Positions 16,204 through 23,483 of a DNA stretch of 64,000 nt are shown here, in pieces. The DNA comes from Palsa-504 sp963844625. Its GTDB lineage: Bacteria; Actinomycetota; Actinomycetes; Streptosporangiales; Streptosporangiaceae. The stretch lies in NCBI GenBank assembly GCA_963844625.1, contig CAWJPF010000026.1:124001-188000 (forward strand), in the 5' to 3' direction. Each line of letters opens with the position of its first letter. Within the stretch, counting starts at the first letter, position 1. The notes below the pieces were generated by a model. It was not told the DNA's origin. It saw nothing but the letters and a program-made list of their open reading frames with translations, and made no database searches. Position numbers and translations under genes: made by a program.

Positions 16204-18648
16204 ATGGTTCTTCATGCGGGATCCGTGGTGACTCAGCCGATCCGGACGGCGATCCGGGTGGAGGGGATCGTTCAGGGCGTCGGCTTCCGCCCGTTCGTGT
16301 ACACGCTCGCGACCGGCCTCGGCCTGACCGGGTTCGTCGGCAACGACGCCGGCGGAGTGTTCGCCGAGGTCGAAGGCCCGGCCGGGGCGGTCAGCAAGTT
16401 CCTCCTCGCGCTGGAACGGGACGCGCCCGTGCTGGCCAGGATCGAGCGGGTCGCCACCAGGGCCGTGACACCCCTCGGCTCGCCGTCCTTCACGATCGCG
16501 GCCAGCGGGCCGCCGGGGCCGGCCCGGACGCTGGTGTCGGCGGACACCGCGACGTGCGCGGACTGCCTGCGGGAACTGGCCGATCCGGCCGACCGGCGGT
16601 TCGGCTACCCGTTCATCAACTGCACGAACTGCGGGCCTAGGTTCACCATCGTCCGGGACGTCCCCTACGACCGGCCGCTGACCACCATGGCGGGCTTCGC
16701 GATGTGCGAGCCGTGCGCGGCGGAGTACCGCAACCCGGCCGACCGGCGCTTTCACGCGCAGCCGACCTGCTGCCCCGCCTGCGGCCCGCGGCTGAGCCTG
16801 CTGGACCCGGCCGGGAGCGTGCTCGCGGGGGAGCCGCTGGCGACCGCGGCCGGACTGCTCACGGGCGGCCGGATCGTCGCCGTGAAGGGGCTGGGCGGCT
16901 ACCACCTCGCGGCGGACGCGGCCGACGAGCAGGCGGTCGCGGAACTTCGGGCGCGCAAGCACCGCGAGGACAAGCCGTTCGCGGTGCTGGCCGCGGACCT
17001 GACCGCCGCGCGGGCGCTAGGCGAGGTCGACGAGACCGCCGCCGGCCTGCTGGCCAGCAGCGCCCGGCCCATCGTGCTCCTGACCCGGCGGCCCGGGGCG
17101 GCCGTCGCCGCGGCGACGGCCCCGGGCAACCGCTCGCTCGGGGTCATGCTGCCCTACACCCCCCTGCACCACTTGCTGCTCCGGGCGACCGGCCGCCCGA
17201 TCGTGCTGACCAGCGGGAACGCCTCTGACGAGCCGATCGCCTACCGCGACGACGACGCGCTGGCCCGGCTCGGCGGGATCGCGGACGCGTTCCTGGCCCA
17301 CGACCGGGCCATTCACATCCGGACGGACGACTCGGTGGGCCGGGTGTTCCGCGGCCGGCGGCTGCTCATCCGGCGGTCCCGCGGCTATGTCCCGGAACCG
17401 ATCCGGCTGGACGGCGGCTTCCCCCGGCCGGTACTGGCCTGCGGGGCCGAGCTCAAGAACACGTTCTGCCTGGCCAAGGGCCAGCACGCCTTCGTCTCGC
17501 ACCATATCGGGGACCTGGAGAACGCCGAGACCCTGCGCTCGTTCACCGAGGGCATCGAGCACTTCGGCCGGCTGTTCAACGTCGTCCCGCAGGTCGTGGC
17601 CCATGACCTGCATCCGGAGTACCTGTCCACCAAGTACGCGCTCGACCGGCCCGACATGGACCTGCTCGGGGTCCAGCACCACCACGCGCACATCGCCTCC
17701 TGCCTGGCCGATAACGGCGCGGACGGCCCGGTGATCGGGGTCGCCTTCGACGGCACCGGGTACGGCCCCGACGGCACGATCTGGGGCGGTGAGTTCCTGG
17801 TCGCCGACCTGGCCAGCTACGAGCGCGGCGGTCATCTCGTGCCGGTACCGATGCCGGGGGGAGCGGCCGCGATCAGGCAGCCGTGGCGGATGGCGGCCGC
17901 TTACCTAGGCGCCGCGCCCGCCTCCGCTTACCTAGGCGCCGCGCCCGCCTCGGCGGATGGCCTCGACGTCATGCGGCGCCACGCGGACCGCTGGTCCGCC
18001 GTCACCGCGATGGCCGCCAGGAGCATCAACTCCCCGCTCACCTCCAGCGCGGGCCGGCTGTTCGACGCCGCCGCGGCCATCCTGGGCGTGCGGGATGAGA
18101 TCAACTACGAGGGCCAGGCCGCGGTCGAGTTCGAGCAGCTCGCCGATCCCGCCGAGACCGGCGCCTACCCGGCAGGCCTGCAGCCCGGTGATCCGTTCGG
18201 CGTCCAGGGCGGTGACCTGCTGCACGCGGTCATCGAGGACCTCGCGGCCGGGACCCCCCGCCCGGTCATCGCCGCCCGCTTTCACCACGGCGTGGCCGCG
18301 CTGATCGAGGCGGGCTGCCTGCTGCTGCGCGAGCGCCGCGGGCTCGGCACGGTGGCGCTGTCCGGCGGCGTGTTCCAGAACATGCTGCTGCTGCACGCGA
18401 CGGTCGCCCGGCTGGAGCGGCGCGGCTTCCGCGTCCTGGTCCACTCGCGCGTCCCGTGCAACGACGGCGGGATCAGCCTCGGCCAGGCCGCCGTCGCCGC
18501 CGCCCGCGACCGGCTCACCGCCTCACCGCCACCCGGGCCCCCGCCACCTGGATCCCCGCCACCCGGGCCGGCGCCGCCCGGGCCTGCGCCGCCCGGGTCA
18601 CACCGCTCCCACCAGCCACCCGAGCCCGTGTGGCATCCTCGCTCATGA
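16204..18648 (+). CDS. hypF: Carbamoyltransferase HypF, [NiFe]-hydrogenase maturation
   Basis: 814 residues from ATG 16204; GTG 16225 or 16228 would place the start closer to the acylphosphatase domain. Domains: acylphosphatase (RVEGIVQGVGFRPFVY), two Cx2C zinc-finger pairs (CADC/CTNC, CEPC/CPAC), YrdC-like carbamoyl-adenylate domain (about 205-390) and Kae1-like C-terminal domain with HHHAHIASCL and FDGTGYGPDGTIWGGEF. HypF makes the carbamoyl group that HypE converts to cyanide for the NiFe(CN)2CO centre. Oddities are an exact 9-residue tandem duplication AYLGAAPAS and a tail of PPG/PPP repeats after the normal end (SLGQAAVAAAR). It converges on the other hyp genes. Confidence 0.95.
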   Translation: MVLHAGSVVTQPIRTAIRVEGIVQGVGFRPFVYTLATGLGLTGFVGNDAGGVFAEVEGPAGAVSKFLLALERDAPVLARIERVATRAVTPLGSPSFTIAASGPPGPARTLVSADTATCADCLRELADPADRRFGYPFINCTNCGPRFTIVRDVPYDRPLTTMAGFAMCEPCAAEYRNPADRRFHAQPTCCPACGPRLSLLDPAGSVLAGEPLATAAGLLTGGRIVAVKGLGGYHLAADAADEQAVAELRARKHREDKPFAVLAADLTAARALGEVDETAAGLLASSARPIVLLTRRPGAAVAAATAPGNRSLGVMLPYTPLHHLLLRATGRPIVLTSGNASDEPIAYRDDDALARLGGIADAFLAHDRAIHIRTDDSVGRVFRGRRLLIRRSRGYVPEPIRLDGGFPRPVLACGAELKNTFCLAKGQHAFVSHHIGDLENAETLRSFTEGIEHFGRLFNVVPQVVAHDLHPEYLSTKYALDRPDMDLLGVQHHHAHIASCLADNGADGPVIGVAFDGTGYGPDGTIWGGEFLVADLASYERGGHLVPVPMPGGAAAIRQPWRMAAAYLGAAPASAYLGAAPASADGLDVMRRHADRWSAVTAMAARSINSPLTSSAGRLFDAAAAILGVRDEINYEGQAAVEFEQLADPAETGAYPAGLQPGDPFGVQGGDLLHAVIEDLAAGTPRPVIAARFHHGVAALIEAGCLLLRERRGLGTVALSGGVFQNMLLLHATVARLERRGFRVLVHSRVPCNDGGISLGQAAVAAARDRLTASPPPGPPPPGSPPPGPAPPGPAPPGSHRSHQPPEPVWHPRS
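17899..17952 (+). repeat. 27-bp tandem duplication inside hypF
   Basis: Units 17899-17925 and 17926-17952 differ only at their last base and encode AYLGAAPAS twice, keeping frame. The insertion lies in a loop between RMAAAYLG and the LDVMRRHAD helix. The near-identity implies a recent event. Confidence 0.9.
18525..18602 (+). repeat. Proline/glycine-rich (PPG-type) coding repeat in the hypF tail
   Basis: The sequence repeats CCACCCGGG-like nonamers encoding PPPG, PPPPG, PPG and APPG units, giving a collagen-like or polyproline tail absent from ordinary HypF. Slippage could lengthen or shorten it without frameshift. Confidence 0.7.
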
Positions 18649-18656
18649 CATGAATG
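18640..18656. repeat. 17-bp direct repeat, left copy (at hypF stop)
   Basis: CGCTCATGACATGAATG is identical to 19170-19186, exactly 530 bases away. It contains the hypF stop codon. The TGACATGAA core also begins the hairpin at 18863. Confidence 0.85.
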
Positions 18657-18667
18657 TGCAGGCTACC

Positions 18668-18684
18668 CTCCGGCACGGCCGGAG
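18668..18684 (+). terminator. Short GC hairpin after hypF
   Basis: CTCCGGC and GCCGGAG pair around an ACG loop, 19 bases after the hypF stop. No T run follows. Confidence 0.5.
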
Positions 18685-18862
18685 CCCGGATTAACGTGGA
18701 GAATCCGAGCTATGCGGAACATCCGGGGCCCTCCGTAAGCGTTCCAAAGTAACGTGTGTTAGCGGTGTGTCGTCGCGTCCGCTGTGGTACGGGCGGCAGC
18801 GATCCGCTGTCGTCCGTTTTGCGGTATCCGCGTGGCTGATCCGGTGTCCTGGCGTGTGACTG

Positions 18863-18920
18863 TGACATGAAACTGGGGTTTCAGCACGCCAGCGTGTGCT
18901 GGAACCGGGGTTTCATGTCA
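18863..18920. repeat. ATGAAAC...CAGCAC hairpin element, copy 1
   Basis: Outer arms TGACATGAAAC/GTTTCATGTCA and inner arms around CAGCAC/GTGCTG form a 58-bp imperfect hairpin. The same arrangement recurs at 30006-30063 and, more diverged, at 53942-53993. This copy sits between two convergent genes, fitting a terminator or REP-like element. Confidence 0.8.
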
Positions 18921-19169
18921 TTGCCGGCGCCCCGGGCCGCTGATTCGCGCTGCCGGGGAACGGGACGGACTGGTACAAGCCGGGCATACGCTACCATAGC
19001 GCCCATCGGGGCGCGACGCGCCGGGAACTCACCTTAGTCTGGAACGCTCACCCTGGGTACCAAAGTCTCCGCGGAAGCCGAATCATCCACGTTGTTGCGG
19101 CAGCTGCGCGCACCACGCTGCGCTCACGCACCACGGTGCGCACTGGTATCAGGCGCCCGGCTACATGGC

Positions 19170-19186
19170 CGCTCATGACATGAATG
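19170..19186. repeat. 17-bp direct repeat, right copy (past hypE stop)
   Basis: Identical to 18640-18656. It lies 14 bases beyond the hypE stop. The two copies frame the non-coding region, as footprints of an inserted element would. Confidence 0.85.
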
Positions 19187-19199
19187 CGTTAGAAAACAG

Positions 19200-20387
19200 C
19201 TAGCAGATCCGGGGGAGCGGGTCGCCGACCAGCAGGTCGACGATCCTGGTACCGCCGAACGCGGTCTTCAGCTGTACGATCCCCGGCTGCTCGCTCCGCA
19301 CGTGGCCGATGACCGCCGCGTCCCGGCCGAGCGGATGCGCGCGCAGCGCGCCGACCGCGCGATCCGCCTCGGCGGGCGGGACCACGGCGACCAGGCGCCC
19401 TTCGCAGGCGACGTACATGGGGTCGATGCCGAGCAGCTCTGACGCGCCCCGGACCTCGGCGCGGACCGGGATGTCGTCCTCGCTGACCAGCACGCCGACG
19501 TCGGCCGCCTTGGCGATCTCGTTGAGGATCGTCGCCACGCCGCCCCGGGTCGCGTCCCGCATCGCCCGGACCCCGGGCACTGAGTCCAGCAGGCCCGCCA
19601 CCAGCCCGTTCAGCGGGGCCGTGTCGGACTCGACGTCCGCCTCGATGTCCAGCTCGCCGCGGGCCAGCATGATGGTGATGCCATGGTCGCCGATGGGCCC
19701 GGAGACGATGATCACGTCACCCGGCTGCGCCTGGGCCACCCCGAGGTTCACGTCCCGCTCGATGAGGCCCACGCCCGCGGTGTTGATGTAACAGCCGTCG
19801 GCCTTGCCCTTCTCCACCACCTTGGTGTCGCCGGTGACGATGCGCACGCCGGCCGCGGCGGCCGCGTCCCGCATCGATTCGACGACCCGGTTCAGGTCGG
19901 CGACCGGGAAACCTTCTTCGAGGATGAACCCGGCCGACAGGTAAAGCGGGGTGGCGCCGGACACGGACAGGTCGTTGACCGTGCCGTTGACGGCTAGGTC
20001 ACCGATGTCCCCGCCGGGGAAGAACAGCGGCTTGACCACGTAGGAGTCCGTGGTGAGCGCTACCCGGGTTCCGTTGATGTCCAGCTGGGCGGCGTCCTCG
20101 AGCGGCTCGAGGAGCGGGTTGCGGAACGCGTCGAGGAATATCGCCTCGATCAGCGTCTGGGTCGCCTTGCCGCCCGCGCCGTGCGACATCGTGATGCGTT
20201 CTTCCCTGACCCGGGGGCGGCGGCGCCTGGCCCGGTCGATGCGGTCCAGGACCTGCTGTTCCCGGTCGGCCAGCGGCAGCTGGCGCCGGCCCGCTGCGTC
20301 CATCTCGAGCCGTTCGTGCTCGGCGTGCTCGCGGAGTGCCTCGTCTACCCAGCCCGGCTGCTCCTGGCCCACCTGCCCGGTGGTCAT
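19200..20387 (-). CDS. hypE: Hydrogenase maturation protein HypE
   Basis: 395 residues from ATG 20387, chosen because it overlaps the hypD stop (ATGA). HypE dehydrates the HypF-derived thiocarboxamide to thiocyanate, using ATP. The AIR-synthase-like core starts at MSHGAGGKATQ, continues with LTTDSYVVKPLFFPGGDIGDLAVNGT and ends in the diagnostic PRIC, whose terminal Cys carries the carbamoyl/cyano group. About 66 residues of charged, helical sequence precede the core, making it 40-60 residues longer than usual HypE. It is the last gene of the minus-strand hyp operon. Confidence 0.95.
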   Translation of the reverse strand: MTTGQVGQEQPGWVDEALREHAEHERLEMDAAGRRQLPLADREQQVLDRIDRARRRRPRVREERITMSHGAGGKATQTLIEAIFLDAFRNPLLEPLEDAAQLDINGTRVALTTDSYVVKPLFFPGGDIGDLAVNGTVNDLSVSGATPLYLSAGFILEEGFPVADLNRVVESMRDAAAAAGVRIVTGDTKVVEKGKADGCYINTAGVGLIERDVNLGVAQAQPGDVIIVSGPIGDHGITIMLARGELDIEADVESDTAPLNGLVAGLLDSVPGVRAMRDATRGGVATILNEIAKAADVGVLVSEDDIPVRAEVRGASELLGIDPMYVACEGRLVAVVPPAEADRAVGALRAHPLGRDAAVIGHVRSEQPGIVQLKTAFGGTRIVDLLVGDPLPRIC

Positions 20388-21523
20388 GAGTGGCTCACCT
20401 GAGCCTCGGCGACCCGGTGACGGTTCATCCGGCCGTAGTTGTAGTAGGCCGCACAGGCACCCTCCGGCGACACCATGCAGGTGCCGATCGGGGTCTCCGG
20501 GGTGCACGCGGTACCGAACACCTTGCATTCCCACGGTTTGAGCACGCCCTTGAGTACCTCGCCGCACTGGCATGCCTTCGGATCGGCCACCCGGACTCCT
20601 GGCACGTCGAACAGCAGCTCCGCGTCCATCGCCGCGTACTTCTCCCGCACCTTCAGCGCCGAGTGCGAGATGAAGCCGAGCCCGCGCCACTCGAAGTAGG
20701 GCCGAAGCTCCATCGTCTCGCCGATGGCCTTGAGCGCGACCGGGTTGCCGTCCCACGGCACCACCCGCGAGTACTGGTTCTCCACCTCGGACCGGCCCTG
20801 GGCCAGCTGCTGCATCAGCATATAGATGGACTGCAGGATGTCCAGCGGCTCGAACCCGGCCACCACCACCGGCTTGCCGTATTCGGCGGCGATGAACTCG
20901 TACGGCCGGCAGCCGATCACGGTGGACACGTGGCCTGGGCCGATGAAGCCGTCCAGCCGCAGGTCCGGCGAGTCCAGGATGGCCTTGATGGCCGGGATGA
21001 TCGTGACGTGGTTGGCGAATACCGAGAAGTTCGCCAGGCCCTCGGCCGCGGCGCGGATCATGGTCATCGCGGTGGAGGGCGCGGTGGTCTCGAACCCGAT
21101 CGCCATGAATACCACCCGCTTGTCCGGGTTCTGCCGGGCGATCTTCAGCGAGTCCAGCGGCGAGTACACCATGCGGATGTTGGTGCCCTCGGCGTTGGCG
21201 TCGAAGAACGACCCGCCGCTGCCCGGCACCCGCATCATGTCGCCGAACGACGTCATGATCACGTCCGGCTGTGAGGCCAGGTGGATGGCGTCGTCCACGC
21301 GCCCCATCGGGATCACGCACACCGGGCACCCGGGGCCGTGCACCAGCTGGACCGACTCGGGCAGGTAATCCTCGAGGCCGTGCTTGTAGATCGTGTGGGT
21401 ATGCCCGCCGCATACCTCCATTAGCTTGTACTGGCGGCCGGGCTCACACAGCGCCGCGATCTTCGCGCTCAGCGCGTGGGCCTTGTCGGCATCGCGGAAT
21501 TCATCGACGAACCGCATTGGCAT
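20384..21523 (-). CDS. hypD: Hydrogenase maturation protein HypD
   Basis: 379 residues from ATG 21523, which has a GGGGAGGGG ribosome site about 7 bases upstream; an upstream GTG at 21532 would overlap that site. The protein has the conserved HypD cysteine motifs: EVCGGHTHTIYKHGL, VHGPGCPVC and the C-terminal CQCGEVLKG...CTPETPIGTC region that binds the 4Fe-4S cluster, plus GFETTAPSTA. With HypC it forms the scaffold where Fe(CN)2CO is assembled. It is coupled to hypE by a 4-base overlap. Confidence 0.96.
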   Translation of the reverse strand: MPMRFVDEFRDADKAHALSAKIAALCEPGRQYKLMEVCGGHTHTIYKHGLEDYLPESVQLVHGPGCPVCVIPMGRVDDAIHLASQPDVIMTSFGDMMRVPGSGGSFFDANAEGTNIRMVYSPLDSLKIARQNPDKRVVFMAIGFETTAPSTAMTMIRAAAEGLANFSVFANHVTIIPAIKAILDSPDLRLDGFIGPGHVSTVIGCRPYEFIAAEYGKPVVVAGFEPLDILQSIYMLMQQLAQGRSEVENQYSRVVPWDGNPVALKAIGETMELRPYFEWRGLGFISHSALKVREKYAAMDAELLFDVPGVRVADPKACQCGEVLKGVLKPWECKVFGTACTPETPIGTCMVSPEGACAAYYNYGRMNRHRVAEAQVSHS

Positions 21524-21545
21524 TGTCCGCACCCCTCCCCTTCGG

Positions 21546-21818
21546 TCAGTCGATCAGTGATTCTCGTAGCGCCGCGATCTCGTCCTCGTAGGCCTGTCCG
21601 ATGCCCTCGAGGAACTCCATGGCGGCCGCCGCTTCTCTTTCGTCGATCTTCGACAAGGCGAAGCCGACGTGAATCAGGACCCACTCGCCGGGCACGGGCG
21701 GGTCGTCGGAGAGCAGGCCGATGTTAATCATCCGCCGGACGCCGCTGACGTCGACCTTGGCCAGATCAGGTTGCTCGGGATGAAGCTCGATGACCTCACC
21801 GGGTATGCCGAGGCACAT
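21546..21818 (-). CDS. hypC: Hydrogenase chaperone HypC
   Basis: 90 residues beginning MCLGIPGEV, the HypC hallmark in which Cys2 binds the iron fragment. The small beta-barrel follows (DVSGVRRMINIGLL, PGEWVLIHVGFALSKID), with a C-terminal helix ending at IGQAYEDEI. It hands the Fe(CN)2CO unit from HypD to the hydrogenase large subunit. It lies 22 bases upstream of hypD in the same operon. A second, divergent HypC-like gene is at 22503. Confidence 0.96.
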   Translation of the reverse strand: MCLGIPGEVIELHPEQPDLAKVDVSGVRRMINIGLLSDDPPVPGEWVLIHVGFALSKIDEREAAAAMEFLEGIGQAYEDEIAALRESLID

Positions 21819-21836
21819 ATGACATCACTTCCTTGA

Positions 21837-22496
21837 TCAGTTGAGGAGGCCGAGGGCGGCCACGGTGAGTTCCCACAGCACCTGGTAGACCGTGGTCTGC
21901 GCCTCCTGGATCCGGTGCACGGACGCGGACGGCGCCACGAACAGGTAATCGATGCTGTCCAGTTCGGCCATCTTCCCGCCGTCATAGCCGGCCAGCCCGA
22001 TGGTGAGCATGCCCCGGCGGCTCGCCTCGTCGAAGGCGCGCAGCAAGTTGCCGGAGTTGCCGCTGGTGGATAGTCCGACCGCGATGTCGTTCCGGCCGCC
22101 GAACGCTGCCAGCTGCCGGGCGAATACGACGTCGACGCCGACGTCGTTGCAGAGCGCGGTGACCACAGAGGTGTCGTTGGCCAGCCCGAACGCCGGCAGC
22201 GGGCGAGCGTCGCCGCCCGGATTCAGGAACAGGGTCGCGAGCTGGGCGGCATCGGTGGCACTGCCGCCGTTGCCGAAGGCGAACAGCCGCCCGCCCGCGC
22301 TGAACCGGTCCGCCGCCTGCCGGGCGCACTCGGCGATCCGGTCCGCGTCGCGGGCCCGGACCACCTCACGCAGCTCGAGGATTTCGGCCACCTTGGCCAG
22401 GGTCGAGGTGCGGACCTGCTCGAGCACGGCCGTCAGGTCGGCCTTGTCGGAGTACAGGAACGGGTACAGCGACTCCATCGCGCCGTGGTCGGTCAA
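21837..22496 (-). CDS. SIS-domain protein, phosphoheptose-isomerase (GmhA)-like
   Basis: 219 residues of one SIS domain. Phosphosugar-binding motifs are visible: AFGNGGSATDAAQLA and GLSTSGNSGNLLRAFDEA, with GLAGYDGGKMAEL near the end. It resembles GmhA, which isomerises sedoheptulose-7-phosphate, but the context between two hypC-type genes suggests a hydrogenase-associated role. GmhA-like SIS genes have been noted in actinobacterial hydrogenase clusters; their function there is unknown to me. A paralogue is at 22721. Confidence 0.85.
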   Translation of the reverse strand: MTDHGAMESLYPFLYSDKADLTAVLEQVRTSTLAKVAEILELREVVRARDADRIAECARQAADRFSAGGRLFAFGNGGSATDAAQLATLFLNPGGDARPLPAFGLANDTSVVTALCNDVGVDVVFARQLAAFGGRNDIAVGLSTSGNSGNLLRAFDEASRRGMLTIGLAGYDGGKMAELDSIDYLFVAPSASVHRIQEAQTTVYQVLWELTVAALGLLN

Positions 22497-22502
22497 GCGC
22501 GG

Positions 22503-22724
22503 TCACCTCCCTAGGACGGCGATGGCTTCCCTGGCGTGCACCAGGATCGTGTCACCCACCTGAGCGGTGACCAGGGCGACGCTGACGGTTTCCGCGCCCG
22601 CGCCGGTGTCGACCACGGCCAGCTCGTCCTCGAGCAGCCGCAGCACCGTGACCTCGACAGCCGCGTCAGAGCAGGTGATGCAGACATCCCCGTAACACTG
22701 CGGTACCTGCGGCTCCTCGCTCAT
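22503..22724 (-). CDS. Second HypC/HupF-like chaperone, non-canonical N-terminus
   Basis: 73 residues from ATG 22724, which overlaps the upstream SIS gene's stop (ATGA). Too short for many gene callers. The N-terminus is MSEEPQVPQCYGDVCITCSD in place of MCxGxP, so Cys2 is missing but a CYGDVCITC cluster follows. The rest keeps the HypC barrel pattern (VTVLRLLEDELAVVDTG, VTAQVGDTILVHAREAIAVL). Two HypC paralogues in one cluster can serve different hydrogenases or different steps; here the changed cysteine pattern suggests a specialised partner. Confidence 0.8.
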   Translation of the reverse strand: MSEEPQVPQCYGDVCITCSDAAVEVTVLRLLEDELAVVDTGAGAETVSVALVTAQVGDTILVHAREAIAVLGR

Positions 22725-23383
22725 GCCACCACCCCCGGCGCGAGCACACCAGGCTGCTCGAAAAATACGTGCACCAGCTCCCAAAGCACGTGGTAGAGGG
22801 TCACGTGCAGCTCCTTGACCACCCGGGGGTCGGGCGAGGCGGCGACGAGCAGGTGATCGGTCGCCTTGCTGGCCGCGATCTGGCCGCCGTCGCCGCCCGC
22901 CAGGGCGATCGTCAGCAGGCCGAGTTCCCTGGCCGCCTCGAGGCCGGCCAGCACGCTGGCACTGTTGCCGTCGGCGCAGATCCCCAGGGCGATGTCGTTG
23001 GGATCGGCGAGGAAACGGATCTGGTGCGCGAAGATCGCGGCCACGCCTTCCCGCTCGGCGATGCCGGTGACGGTGGCCACGTCGGTGGTCAGCGAGATGG
23101 CCGGAAGCGCGCGCTTGCCGACGATGACCGGGTGGACGAATTCCACCGCGACATGCTGCGCATCCGTGCTGGGGCCGCCCGTGCCGAAGACGACGAGCTT
23201 GCCGCCGCGGTGAAACCGTACGGCCATGGCATGACACGCGTGCGCGATGGCATCGGCCTGCCCGGCCAGTGCGTGCGTGGGCTTGCTCCGCAGCTCGAAC
23301 AGGCGGCTGGCCTCATTGCCATATGCCGTCATGACAGCACCGTAGGGCACGCAGGCGAGTGCGTCCAGTAAGGGGCAGGACAC
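22721..23383 (-). CDS. Second SIS-domain protein, GmhA-like
   Basis: 220 residues from GTG 23383, or 203 from ATG 23332 (MTAYGNEASRLFELRSK), which I consider at least as likely. SIS motifs FGTGGPSTDAQHVAVEF and GICADGNSASVLAGLEAA, then GGDGGQIAASKATDHLLVA. It is paralogous to the 21837 gene but lacks the second STSGNS motif's Thr-Ser, suggesting a different ligand. First gene of the minus-strand hyp operon, followed without gap by the HypC-like gene. Confidence 0.82.
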   Translation of the reverse strand: MSCPLLDALACVPYGAVMTAYGNEASRLFELRSKPTHALAGQADAIAHACHAMAVRFHRGGKLVVFGTGGPSTDAQHVAVEFVHPVIVGKRALPAISLTTDVATVTGIAEREGVAAIFAHQIRFLADPNDIALGICADGNSASVLAGLEAARELGLLTIALAGGDGGQIAASKATDHLLVAASPDPRVVKELHVTLYHVLWELVHVFFEQPGVLAPGVVA

Positions 23384-23483
23384 TTATGGCTCATAACGGG
23401 ACACTTCTGGGAATAACGTGCGCCGAGCGGGGGTCGCGCCTTACCGGCATCCGGGCCAGAATCGGTGACCTAGGATTCGGCTT

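Larger units (their letters stand above)
18649..19199. other. 551-bp non-coding region between convergent hypF and hypE
   Basis: I see no convincing ORF or RNA gene. It holds a 7-bp GC hairpin right after hypF (18668-18684), the 58-bp ATGAAAC-type hairpin (18863-18920), a GCGCACC/GGTGCGC inverted repeat near 19110-19142, and a copy of a 17-bp direct repeat at each end. It is unusually long for two convergent 3' ends. Confidence 0.7.

Noticed and set aside
17899..17952. Short tandem repeats as a CRISPR array (also 11061, 41815, 61083)
   Set aside because: Units are directly adjacent without spacers and number two to four; they are slippage duplications.
18649..19199. Possible tRNA or small RNA gene in the hypF-hypE gap
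   Set aside because: I could not form a cloverleaf or find a promoter-terminator pair; only hairpins and repeats are visible.
20388..21413. In-frame extension of hypE far upstream through hypD
   Set aside because: It is a shadow of hypD in another frame; ATG 20387 overlaps the hypD stop and gives a normal coupled start.
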